A stretch of DNA of 20,392 bases, taken from contig CAJLFU010000031.1 in the NCBI GenBank assembly GCA_905205995.1, positions 1-20,392 on the forward strand, given 5' to 3'. Source of the stretch: an uncultured Haemophilus sp. (GTDB lineage: Bacteria; Pseudomonadota; Gammaproteobacteria; Enterobacterales; Pasteurellaceae). Numbering within the stretch: the first letter of the stretch is position 1; every line of letters starts with the position of its first letter. The translations under genes were made by a program, and so were the position numbers. This document shows, piece after piece, positions 1 through 6,153 of this stretch. The notes under the pieces are model-generated. The model was not told where the DNA came from. It saw only the letters and a list, made by a program, of their open reading frames with translations, and ran no database searches.

Positions 1-339
1 CCGCCAATTCTAGAATTTCCTAATTGGTGGAGTGTAATTGCTTATAATCCACAAAATGGTGCTTTTGGTTATGGCGAGGGAAGTATGATAAAGCCTGCTC
101 AAAATAAAGCACTAAAGGATTGTGAGCTTGCTTCAAATGATGCAAATAAACAACATTGTCAAATCGTAATAGAAGCCAATCATGATTGTGTTGCATTGGC
201 AACAGGAGATTCCCCTGGAAAATATGCCGCAGTTCGCAATTCCAGAGTGAAGCGAGCAGAAGCTGAACAAGAAGCCTTGGCAGCCTGTAAAACGAATTCA
301 GCGAATTGCTCAATCACCTTTTCCGCTTGTGAAAAATAA
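1..339 (+). CDS. DUF4189 domain protein, 5' end outside the window
   Basis: The frame is open from the first base and ends with TAA at 337-339, so at least 112 residues are visible and the N-terminus lies upstream. The visible part has the DUF4189 pattern: a WWSVIAYNPQNGAFGYGEG opening, an alanine-rich helix with a Cys (KALKDCELA), then a CQIVIEANHDCVALA strand region, a second helix rich in Ala/Glu (RAEAEQEALAAC) and a terminal CSITFSACEK. Six cysteines are visible, suiting a small disulfide-bonded exported domain; a signal peptide would be in the missing part. An internal ATG at 85 is in frame but would remove the first strand of the domain. The function of DUF4189 is unknown. The next gene starts 20 bp later on the same strand, so the two are probably cotranscribed. 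Confidence 0.75.
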   Translation, partial: PPILEFPNWWSVIAYNPQNGAFGYGEGSMIKPAQNKALKDCELASNDANKQHCQIVIEANHDCVALATGDSPGKYAAVRNSRVKRAEAEQEALAACKTNSANCSITFSACEK

Positions 340-359
340 TCTTAAAAAAGGAACGCTCT

Positions 360-1121
360 ATGAAAAAAATCTTACTTTGCCTGTGCCTCTTTTCTTCTGC
401 CGCTTATGCTAACCAATGTGAAATCATTGATACCGAATTAGCAGCAAGTTATTCAGAGATGAAAACCTACGGCAACTATAACGAAAAAAATGAAGAAAAA
501 TACCAGTCTTCAGAAAAACGGTTTAAAGACGCATTAGCCAAAATTGAAAAATTAGAAGGCAAATTCTGCGCTTGGGAAAAAGCGCCTAAAGAGGGTGTGC
601 GTGTGCTCACTTCAAAAGACCAAAAACTGCAAATCCTTGCTTGGGATTGGCAATCTGGCGGGACAATGCATGAATATGGCAGCATTTGGCGTTATCAGTT
701 ACCTAATGGCATTTGGAAAACGGAAGTTAATGAGTTAGACTCTTATATAACCTGGCTAGTATCGCTTAAATTGAATGGAAAACCTTACTATTATATAGAA
801 ACCGCTGACATCTACAGTCAATGTCATCATGCAATCGCAGCGAAATTTTATCAAATTACGGAAAAAGGTTTAGAAGAAGCCAATCTGATTCAAGGTAAAA
901 AACCAACTTCTAATATTGAGGTATCGTTTATCTCATATACGAATAATGATTTACCAGAATCGAATGCCTATTTTGATTACGACTTGAAAAATAACCGCTT
1001 TAGCTTCCCGTTAGTACATCAATTTGAAGATACATGTGGTAACGGAAAAATGACTTCAGAACGCATTTATTATCGTTTTGATGGCAAACACTTTGTAAAA
1101 GAGAAAAAGACTAAAAAATAG
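360..1121 (+). CDS. exported protein of unknown function
   Basis: The product has 253 residues and I do not recognise its family. It begins with a clear signal peptide (MKKILLCLCLFSSAAYA, likely cleavage before NQC), so it is probably periplasmic or surface-exposed. The mature part has a charged, Lys/Glu-rich segment at about residues 35-70 that looks helical. It is followed by a beta-rich region with many aromatic residues (Trp and Tyr around 95-160) and a C-terminal basic tail. The start at 360 is supported by AAAGGAA about 7 bases upstream. Only 20 bp separate it from the DUF4189 gene, which suggests an operon. Its base composition is AT-rich like the neighbours, so there is no sign of recent transfer from composition alone. 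Confidence 0.7.
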   Translation: MKKILLCLCLFSSAAYANQCEIIDTELAASYSEMKTYGNYNEKNEEKYQSSEKRFKDALAKIEKLEGKFCAWEKAPKEGVRVLTSKDQKLQILAWDWQSGGTMHEYGSIWRYQLPNGIWKTEVNELDSYITWLVSLKLNGKPYYYIETADIYSQCHHAIAAKFYQITEKGLEEANLIQGKKPTSNIEVSFISYTNNDLPESNAYFDYDLKNNRFSFPLVHQFEDTCGNGKMTSERIYYRFDGKHFVKEKKTKK

Positions 1122-1144
1122 ATCTATTCCTGTACTCACATAAA

Positions 1145-1184
1145 AAAGGGGGCTCGAATCCTTATTAAAGGATCCCCCCCCTTT
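1145..1184 (+). promoter_or_regulatory. G/C-tract hairpin next to the yeaK ribosome binding site
   Basis: An upper stem ATCCTT/AAGGAT (1158-1163 with 1168-1173, ATTA loop) sits on a lower stem AAAGGGGG (1145-1152) pairing with CCCCCTTT (1177-1184). An internal loop includes part of an 8-C run at 1174-1181. The Shine-Dalgarno AAGGA of the next gene begins immediately after it, at 1185. There is no U-tract on the + strand after the hairpin, so it is a weak terminator for the upstream gene; it could instead modulate translation of the downstream gene. Confidence 0.5.
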
Positions 1185-1195
1185 AAGGAACCAGC

Positions 1196-1684
1196 ATGTC
1201 TGTCAAAACATTTGAAAAATTGACCGCACTTTTAGATAAACATCAAGCACGCTATCGCGTGGTTGAGCATCCGACTGCAGGGAAATCAGAGGAAGTGGCT
1301 AAAATCCGTGGTACAGAATTAGGGCAAGGGGCAAAAGCGCTAGTATGCAAAGTAAAGGGAAATGGCGTAAAACAAGCGGTATTAGTTATATTGCCGGCCG
1401 ATCAACAATCCGATTTGAGTAAAGTAGCGGCCTATTTAGGTGGTACTAAAGCCTCGCTTGCTAGCCCTGCAGAAGTAGATACTTTAACTGACTGTGTATT
1501 TGGTGCAATTCCGCCTTTTAGCTTTCATCCTGATTTGTTATTAATTGCCGATCCTAGCTTACTGTCTCGTTATGATGAATTAGCATTTAATGCAGGTACG
1601 TTAGAACGCTCTATTATTCTCAATACACAAGATTATGCCTCAATCGTTCAGCCCACATTAGTGGATGTAATAAAAACCGAATAG
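1196..1684 (+). CDS. yeaK: YeaK-type aminoacyl-tRNA deacylase (YbaK/ProX superfamily)
   Basis: The product has 162 residues, close to E. coli YeaK in length, and resembles it along its length by recall. Shared blocks are RGTELGQGAKALVCKVKGNG (about residues 38-57), the ADQQ-DLS segment (about 68-75) and SPAEVD followed by CVFGAIPPFSFHP (about 90-112). The YbaK/ProX superfamily hydrolyses mischarged aminoacyl-tRNAs in trans, a cytoplasmic proofreading role; E. coli YeaK is assigned as such a deacylase. Its exact amino-acid and tRNA preference cannot be read from the sequence. The start at 1196 follows AAGGA at 1185-1189. A G/C-tract hairpin sits directly upstream of that site. The protein differs from YbaK itself (Cys-tRNAPro deacylase), the other family member in Haemophilus. 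Confidence 0.85.
   Translation: MSVKTFEKLTALLDKHQARYRVVEHPTAGKSEEVAKIRGTELGQGAKALVCKVKGNGVKQAVLVILPADQQSDLSKVAAYLGGTKASLASPAEVDTLTDCVFGAIPPFSFHPDLLLIADPSLLSRYDELAFNAGTLERSIILNTQDYASIVQPTLVDVIKTE
1223..1231 (-). repeat. DNA uptake sequence core in yeaK
   Basis: ACCGCACTT, the complement of the Haemophilus uptake core AAGTGCGGT, lies within codons for Leu-Thr-Ala-Leu near the N-terminus of the deacylase. Confidence 0.85.
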
Positions 1685-1692
1685 AGAAAAGA

Positions 1693-1721
1693 TTGGTTGT
1701 CTTTCATTTGATTGATACAAT
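1693..1721 (+). promoter_or_regulatory. sigma-70 promoter for the 133-residue membrane protein gene
   Basis: TTGGTT (1693-1698) and TACAAT (1716-1721) are separated by exactly 17 bp. The start codon of the downstream gene lies 30 bp beyond the -10 box, at 1752. Confidence 0.6.
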
Positions 1722-1751
1722 GCTTCCGTTTTTCTATTAATTGGACATCTC

Positions 1752-2153
1752 ATGAAAAAATATCTTAAAGCATTTATTCTTTTTCCGTTGATTATTCAAA
1801 TTATCGGCACTGTTGCCTTAACATTCTCGAATAATGATACTGATCAAATTCAGAGCTCTGTGCTTTCTGTCTTTATTGTGGCTGCAGTGCCAACTTTTCT
1901 CATTGCGCTTTGGGCGGCATTTCACCGTTATGCAAGCTACAACGTGAAAGCTATTGCATTAATTGCAGGATTAATCGGATTTAGTTACACAGTCGTGGCT
2001 GGATTCTTTTATGCCACACTAGTTAATGACATGGGATTTGGCGAATGGTTACGCGCAGGAGGATTAGAAATTACCTGCTTAATGGCCGCAGGTTTGGCAC
2101 TTTATTCTGTTATGGTATTACCGCTCTTGTTACCTAAAGAACGCCCACTATAA
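1752..2153 (+). CDS. four-helix inner membrane protein of unknown function
   Basis: The product has 133 residues with four predicted transmembrane helices, at about 6-25, 38-60, 66-88 and 105-125. Short loops include a charged RYASYN turn and an acidic DMGFGEW segment. The N-terminus MKKYLKAF is basic and probably cytoplasmic. It resembles small conserved membrane proteins of Haemophilus with only a domain-of-unknown-function label (possibly DUF5389), but I cannot confirm that from the sequence. It has its own promoter (TTGGTT/TACAAT). The TAA stop at 2151-2153 lies past the stop of tusB on the other strand, so the convergent genes overlap tail to tail by 6 bp and no terminator fits between them. 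Confidence 0.7.
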   Translation: MKKYLKAFILFPLIIQIIGTVALTFSNNDTDQIQSSVLSVFIVAAVPTFLIALWAAFHRYASYNVKAIALIAGLIGFSYTVVAGFFYATLVNDMGFGEWLRAGGLEITCLMAAGLALYSVMVLPLLLPKERPL

Positions 2154-2435
2154 GGCGATTTGAGGAGAATATTGAGCAGTTAAATCCACCAAATCTGCTA
2201 ATGAAATTGACCGCACTTGATTGTTTTCTGGCAAAAGTGCGGTTAAATTTCGAGCTAAAACATCCTGTTCCAACATAAAACATTGCCCTTTGCATTGAGT
2301 AAACATTTCCCCATACTTTACCGCTAACAACACGCCGTCTTGCCATAAAACCACCGCATCATTTTCCGTGATTTCAGTTAAATAACGTCGAAGGTCTGTC
2401 TCAGCATAATGAGCTTGAGAAAAGGTATAAAGCAT
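2148..2435 (-). CDS. tusB: sulfurtransferase complex subunit TusB
   Basis: The product has 95 residues, the same length as E. coli TusB (DsrH family). TusB, TusC and TusD form the cytoplasmic complex that passes persulfide sulfur from TusA to TusE and MnmA for 2-thiouridine formation at the wobble base of certain tRNAs. The N-terminal MLYTFSQAHY and the central NDAVVLWQDGVLLAV block match the family. It is the last gene of yheO-tusDCB, starting 8 bp after tusC with AAGGA upstream. Two oddities stand out. An inverted pair of uptake sequences lies inside the reading frame (2210-2243), encoding part of the C-terminal third. The gene is also followed by a convergent unrelated gene rather than rpsL. 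Confidence 0.9.
   Translation of the reverse strand: MLYTFSQAHYAETDLRRYLTEITENDAVVLWQDGVLLAVKYGEMFTQCKGQCFMLEQDVLARNLTALLPENNQVRSISLADLVDLTAQYSPQIAL
2210..2243. repeat. inverted pair of DNA uptake sequences inside tusB
   Basis: ACCGCACTT (2210-2218) and AAGTGCGGT (2235-2243) are perfect inverted copies separated by 16 bases. Transcripts of either strand could fold into a 9-bp hairpin here. Such pairs usually lie between genes as terminators; this one is fully inside coding sequence. Confidence 0.85.
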
Positions 2436-2443
2436 AATATTCC

Positions 2444-2803
2444 TTAAAACGTAAACACTTTTTCTGCTTGGCGAAGTTTATTGATCAGCGAAGTGCGGTC
2501 AATTTTTTCAGCAGAAATAATGAGTTGTTCTGTTTGCAAATTGTATTGGTCGAGCGAGTCGGCGCAGACAAAGCGCTGTTCAATATCGTATAAATCCAAT
2601 AATTTAAAGGTACGAATAAAGTCTTTTTGTAACAATAACTCAGGGTTTTGCCCATCGAGTAAATTTAATACGCCATCATCGATAAAAAAGACACCGATTT
2701 CCTCTTCATCACAAAATGCTGTTGCCGCAAGCAAAGCATCTAAACCCTCACGAGAAATCGCATTTCCATGCGGTGCGGTACGAAATAAGAATGCTAGCTT
2801 CAT
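2444..2803 (-). CDS. tusC: sulfurtransferase complex subunit TusC
   Basis: The product has 119 residues, matching the E. coli TusC length (DsrF family). The N-terminal strand MKLAFLFRTAPHG and the following REGLDALLAATAF helix are typical. So are the mid-region GVFFIDDGVLNLLDGQNP and the DIYDIEQ-like segment (here LLDLYDIEQRFVC). It is the central, non-catalytic subunit of the TusBCD heterohexamer. Its ATG overlaps the tusD stop as ATGA, implying translational coupling, and tusB follows after 8 bp. An uptake sequence lies in its 3' part (2491-2499). Confidence 0.92.
   Translation of the reverse strand: MKLAFLFRTAPHGNAISREGLDALLAATAFCDEEEIGVFFIDDGVLNLLDGQNPELLLQKDFIRTFKLLDLYDIEQRFVCADSLDQYNLQTEQLIISAEKIDRTSLINKLRQAEKVFTF
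2491..2499 (+). repeat. DNA uptake sequence core in tusC
   Basis: AAGTGCGGT is followed by CAATTTTTT, which also fits the AT-rich extension of the Haemophilus uptake motif. It lies within the tusC coding sequence. Confidence 0.85.
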
Positions 2804-3180
2804 AATGTCACTACCCGATCTGCTTTTAATGCCATCGCCATAAACTCGCCTAAGCCTGTAATCTCAAAACCTTCTGCAAGATTCGTATGCTCCGTATCTT
2901 TTGCTGTAAGCGCATCCACTACGCCACGACGTTGTGAAGCGGCCACACATAAATGCAAAGGAATATGATGCTGCGCTGAAAAGACTTGCCAAGCTTGCGT
3001 GAGATTAAATTCATCATTGGCAGGATAAACCAAGCTATTACCATTACTCACACCGTCTTGGAAAAAGAAAATTTGGCTAATGGCATGCCCTTTTTCGAGT
3101 AAAGCTTGGGCAAATTGATAGGCAAGAAAAGCCCCTTGTTTTCCATAAACGGGACTTTTCACGGCGAGAACATAGTTCAT
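2800..3180 (-). CDS. tusD: sulfurtransferase complex subunit TusD, catalytic cysteine present
   Basis: The product has 126 residues and belongs to the DsrE family; E. coli TusD has 128. The N-terminal YVLAVKSPVYGKQGAFLAYQFA and the FFFQDGVSNGN block are diagnostic. The active cysteine that carries the persulfide, Cys78 in E. coli, is found here at residue 78 in the motif LHLCVAASQRRG. The C-terminal GLGEFMAMALKADRVVTL matches the family end. The gene overlaps yheO by one base (TAATG) and tusC by four (ATGA), so the operon is tightly coupled. Confidence 0.94.
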   Translation of the reverse strand: MNYVLAVKSPVYGKQGAFLAYQFAQALLEKGHAISQIFFFQDGVSNGNSLVYPANDEFNLTQAWQVFSAQHHIPLHLCVAASQRRGVVDALTAKDTEHTNLAEGFEITGLGEFMAMALKADRVVTL

Positions 3181-3845
3181 TACTCTTGCTCTTGTTTGAT
3201 TTGACGAATATACAAATACACGGTGTGGCGAGAAATCGCGAGGCGATCAGCCACTAAATTGATTGCATCTTTAATATCAAAAATGCCTTTTTCGTAAAGC
3301 GAAATCACAATCTGACGGTTCTTATTATTATTCGAAACCGAGCGATCTGCATTCACTTCTTCAATCGTTTTTTCTACCGTTTGTGCCACCAATTCTTCCA
3401 CTGAACTTGCAAAATTGACAGAAGAGGTTTCATTTTGTTCCTGCGTTGGCATAAAGGCCTGCATAAATTGAGAAACCGGCACATCCAAATTAATATTGAT
3501 ACAAAGTAAACCAATAATACGCTGTTTGCTATTTCGAATGGCGATGGTCACAGACTTCATCAACACATTACCTTTCGCACGCGTGAAATAAGGCTTAGAT
3601 ACACTCTCACTTTGCATATTACGCAAGGATTTCAGGGCTAAATCCGTAATCGGTGAACCCACTTGGCGATTGGTATTATGCCCGTTGGCGATACAAATGG
3701 CAGAATGCTCAATATCTTCCAAAGAATGTAATACGATTTCACAATGCTCGCCAATCAACGCGCTCACGCCATCAACTACCGCTTTATAGGAAATCAGAAT
3801 AGCACGATCTTCATCAGTGAAAGGTTGTCTATCGGTTAGTATCAT
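3180..3845 (-). CDS. yheO: YheO-family PAS/HTH transcriptional regulator
   Basis: The product has 221 residues. Residues about 10-125 form the YheO-like PAS domain, with the signature blocks VDGVSALIGEHCEIVLHSLED, SAICIANGHNTNRQVGSPITDLAL and the IIGLLCININLD strand. Residues about 175-215 form a helix-turn-helix (FDIKDAINLVADRLAISRHTVYLYIRQI), as in the HTH_22 family. The same gene precedes tusDCB in E. coli. Its ligand and targets are not known to me. A terminator separates it from fkpA, which is transcribed in the same direction, so it probably has its own promoter in the 59-bp gap. The stop overlaps the tusD start (TAATG), so it is cotranslated with the sulfur-relay genes. Confidence 0.88.
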   Translation of the reverse strand: MILTDRQPFTDEDRAILISYKAVVDGVSALIGEHCEIVLHSLEDIEHSAICIANGHNTNRQVGSPITDLALKSLRNMQSESVSKPYFTRAKGNVLMKSVTIAIRNSKQRIIGLLCININLDVPVSQFMQAFMPTQEQNETSSVNFASSVEELVAQTVEKTIEEVNADRSVSNNNKNRQIVISLYEKGIFDIKDAINLVADRLAISRHTVYLYIRQIKQEQE

Positions 3846-3869
3846 TTTTCAAATCTGGTAGGGAAAATG

Positions 3870-3893
3870 ACCGCACTTTGGACAAAGTGCGGT
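3870..3893 (-). terminator. uptake-sequence hairpin terminator after fkpA
   Basis: ACCGCACTTTG (3870-3880) pairs perfectly with CAAAGTGCGGT (3883-3893), made of two inverted uptake cores. On the minus strand the hairpin is followed by CATTTTCCC. It lies 11 bp past the fkpA stop and 24 bp before the yheO start, so it ends the fkpA transcript. Confidence 0.8.
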
Positions 3894-3904
3894 TAAATTA
3901 AGGA

Positions 3905-4627
3905 TTATTTTTTAGGATTAACGTCTAATACTTCAACTTCGAAGTAAAGTGTTGCATCAGGTGGAATTGAATCGCCTGCACCTTGTTTGCCATAAGCTAA
4001 TTCAGGTGGAATCACTAATTCGATTTTACCGCCTTTCTTCACTAACTGAAGACCTTCAGTCCAACCTTTGATCACTTGGTTTAATTTAAACTCAACCGGT
4101 TGACCACGTTCAACAGAGCTATCAAATACTTTACCATCTGGTAATTTACCGGTGTAATGTACTTTCACAGTATCCGTTGCTTTAATCGCATCACCTTTAC
4201 CCGCTTCAGTAATTTTGTAAAGTAAGCCATCTTTAGTGCTTTTTACGCCGTCTTTTTTCGCAAATTCAGCACGGTATTTATTACCTTCTTCTTTTGCAGC
4301 TTTCGCTTGTTGTTCTACTTTTGCTTTTGCCGCAGACACTAATTGCTCTTGAATACCATCTAAGGTTTGTTGAATTTTTTCGTCTTTACGAACATCAACT
4401 TTACCTTCTAATGCATCTTTTAAGCCATCTAAAATACGCGCATTGTCGTATTGAATCACTTCTTTTTGAGCATCCACTAAATCTTTTACTTGGTTACCCA
4501 TTAATGCACCTACAGCATAAGACGCATCGCTTGCGCTTGGCGCTGCTTTATCTTCTGCAAAAACAGAACCTGAAACAACCGCACTTACCATAAGTGCAGC
4601 AAGAGAAAGCTTTTGAATTTTCAACAT
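3905..4627 (-). CDS. fkpA: periplasmic peptidyl-prolyl isomerase FkpA
   Basis: The product has 240 residues with a signal peptide (MLKIQKLSLAALMVSAVVSG, cleavage probably after VFA). Residues about 30-120 form the helical FKBP N-terminal dimerisation and chaperone domain (SYAVGALMGNQV, then a Lys/Glu/Ala-rich helix). Residues about 135-238 form the FKBP catalytic domain with VHYTGKLPDGKVFDSS, the VIKGWTEGL hallmark and the IPPELAYG segment before FEVEVLDV. It catalyses prolyl cis-trans isomerisation and assists outer-membrane and periplasmic protein folding. The start has AAGGA upstream. It is divergent from slyX, as in E. coli, and ends with the uptake-sequence terminator. Confidence 0.95.
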   Translation of the reverse strand: MLKIQKLSLAALMVSAVVSGSVFAEDKAAPSASDASYAVGALMGNQVKDLVDAQKEVIQYDNARILDGLKDALEGKVDVRKDEKIQQTLDGIQEQLVSAAKAKVEQQAKAAKEEGNKYRAEFAKKDGVKSTKDGLLYKITEAGKGDAIKATDTVKVHYTGKLPDGKVFDSSVERGQPVEFKLNQVIKGWTEGLQLVKKGGKIELVIPPELAYGKQGAGDSIPPDATLYFEVEVLDVNPKK

Positions 4628-4721
4628 TTTGCTTGATCCTTTATAATAGAAACGGAATAGTGAATAGGTTAAATCGGATTGACCAAATTCACAACATTTT
4701 TTTAAAAATTAGAGAAATTTT
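4628..4721. promoter_or_regulatory. fkpA-slyX divergent promoter region
   Basis: This 94-bp gap must hold both promoters. For slyX (+) there is TTGACC (4679-4684) with TTAAAA 17 bp further on. For fkpA (-) there is a TATTAT -10 (4643-4648) with only a poor -35. I could not find a convincing sigma-E type promoter for fkpA, although the E. coli gene is known to be sigma-E dependent. Confidence 0.35.
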
Positions 4722-4943
4722 ATGCAAAATCAACAAATTTTAGACGATCGCATCGCCGAACTTGAAATGAAAATTGCTTTTCAAGAACAACTTTTAGACG
4801 AGCTCAACCAAGCATTAGTTCAACAACAGTTTGATATGGATAAAATTCAACTTCAACTCCGCTATCTCGCCGGCAAATTAAAAGATATGCAACCTTCTAA
4901 TATAGCCAGCCAAGCAGAAGAAACGCCACCGCCACATTATTAA
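4722..4943 (+). CDS. slyX: SlyX family protein
   Basis: The product has 73 residues, about the length of E. coli SlyX (72). Nearly the whole protein is one amphipathic coiled-coil helix (residues 5-55, RIAELEMKIAFQEQLLDELNQALVQQQ pattern with heptad leucines). A short Pro-rich tail ends in PPPHY, the conserved end of the family. The precise role of SlyX is unknown. It sits divergent from fkpA, as in E. coli. The ribosome binding site AGAGAAA is modest. No terminator is evident before the ABC operon that follows on the same strand. Confidence 0.9.
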   Translation: MQNQQILDDRIAELEMKIAFQEQLLDELNQALVQQQFDMDKIQLQLRYLAGKLKDMQPSNIASQAEETPPPHY

Positions 4944-4974
4944 AATGTAATAAAACCATATTTTTAGCTAAATG

Positions 4975-4990
4975 CGTGATCTTCATCACA
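4975..4990 (+). promoter_or_regulatory. CRP-cAMP site upstream of the ABC operon
   Basis: CGTGA-TCTTCA-TCACA matches the CRP core TGTGA-N6-TCACA at 9 of 10 positions and matches the full palindrome consensus at most inner bases. It lies about 93 bp before the ABC ATPase start. An AT-rich -10 candidate (TATTTT, 5010-5015) would place it near -41 for class II activation. Confidence 0.65.
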
Positions 4991-5047
4991 AATTCATGAA
5001 AAATATTTTTATTTTATTGAAAAAATAACTAAGTGTTTTTATGGTTA

Positions 5048-5074
5048 CCTCTATAGTTGTAAGCCAAATAGAGG
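5048..5074 (+). promoter_or_regulatory. hairpin that can mask the ABC ATPase ribosome binding site
   Basis: CCTCTAT (5048-5054) is perfectly complementary to ATAGAGG (5068-5074), with a 13-base loop. The 3' arm includes the GAGG Shine-Dalgarno located about 8 bases before the ATG at 5083, so folding would hide it. Confidence 0.5.
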
Positions 5075-5082
5075 ATGTAAAA

Positions 5083-6153
5083 ATGGCAAAGTTAGAAATA
5101 AAAAATATTACAAAAAAATTTGGTGACTTTTACGCAGCAAATAATATTACTTTTACCGCGGAAGAAGGCGAGTTTGTCACCTTATTAGGACCAAGCGGCT
5201 GTGGTAAAACCTCCTTATTAAAATTAATCGCTGGATTTCATGTGGCTGATGAAGGTGAAATCCTTATCGGAGGAAAAAATGTTAACAATGTTCCTCCAGA
5301 AAAACGCAATACAGCCATGTGTTTCCAATCTTATGCCCTTTTCCCTCACCTCAACGTTTCTCACAATATTTGCTATGGTTTAAAGCAACGTAAAATTGAT
5401 ATTGAAGAACAAAAACAGCGTTTAAATCTCGCATTGAAACAAATGGATTTAGAATTTCATAAATTGAAATTACCCAATGAGCTTTCTGGTGGTCAACAGC
5501 AACGTGTCGCATTAGCCAGAGCCATGGTAACTCGTCCAGATGTGATTTTATTTGATGAACCGCTTTCTAACTTAGATGCCAAATTACGCGAAAGTGTACG
5601 TTTTGAAATTAAGCAACTCTCAAAACAATATAATTTGACTAGTATTTATGTGACTCATGATCAGGCTGAAGCCCTAACTATGTCAGATAAAATTATTGTG
5701 TTAAATAAAGGTGCTATTGAGCAAATTGGCTCTCCTCAAGATATTTATCATCACCCTAAAAACCGCTTTGTGGCAGATTTTATTGGCATTGCCAATATCA
5801 CAGAAGCCAATGTAAAAAACATCGACGATAACCTTTATGCTGTTAGTTCTATTTTTGGCGATTTCACCGTATTTTCTGAGAAAAAACCGGAATCAGAACG
5901 AATTTATATTTGCTTTCGACCGGAAGACATTGAATTGTTACCAAACGCACAAACAGAAGCGGAAAATCAAATTAAAGTAGATATCATCAACACCGCTTTT
6001 ATGGGCAATATCACGGAAGTGCAAGGAGTCATTAAACGTAATGATGAAGAGAAAAAATTACGTCTGCAATTAACAAAATGTCCGAATTTGAGCGATAAAC
6101 TCACCTTTACGGTTCCCCGCCATGCGATTAAATTCTTGGAGTCCGTAAAATGA
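5083..6153 (+). CDS. ABC transporter ATP-binding protein, PotA/FbpC-like with TOBE domain
   Basis: The product has 356 residues from the ATG at 5083, chosen because GAGG precedes it and MAKLEIKNITKKFG is the normal family start; an ATG at 5041 adds 14 residues with no ribosome binding site. All ATPase motifs are present: Walker A GPSGCGKT (36-43), Q-loop Gln82, signature LSGGQ (134-138), Walker B VILFDEP (154-160) and switch His202. Residues about 235-350 form a TOBE-type regulatory region. This architecture occurs in importers for polyamines, iron(III), phosphonates and similar solutes. It heads a four-gene importer operon and overlaps the first permease by ATGA. Confidence 0.9.
   Translation: MAKLEIKNITKKFGDFYAANNITFTAEEGEFVTLLGPSGCGKTSLLKLIAGFHVADEGEILIGGKNVNNVPPEKRNTAMCFQSYALFPHLNVSHNICYGLKQRKIDIEEQKQRLNLALKQMDLEFHKLKLPNELSGGQQQRVALARAMVTRPDVILFDEPLSNLDAKLRESVRFEIKQLSKQYNLTSIYVTHDQAEALTMSDKIIVLNKGAIEQIGSPQDIYHHPKNRFVADFIGIANITEANVKNIDDNLYAVSSIFGDFTVFSEKKPESERIYICFRPEDIELLPNAQTEAENQIKVDIINTAFMGNITEVQGVIKRNDEEKKLRLQLTKCPNLSDKLTFTVPRHAIKFLESVK

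Noticed and set aside
2481..2843. A plus-strand frame opposite tusC
   Set aside because: It is an antisense shadow of tusC; the translation is Ser-rich and has no domain.
5041..5082. An upstream ATG that would extend the ABC ATPase by 14 residues
   Set aside because: It has no ribosome binding site, and the added residues do not resemble the family. ATG at 5083 has GAGG before it and gives the normal start.
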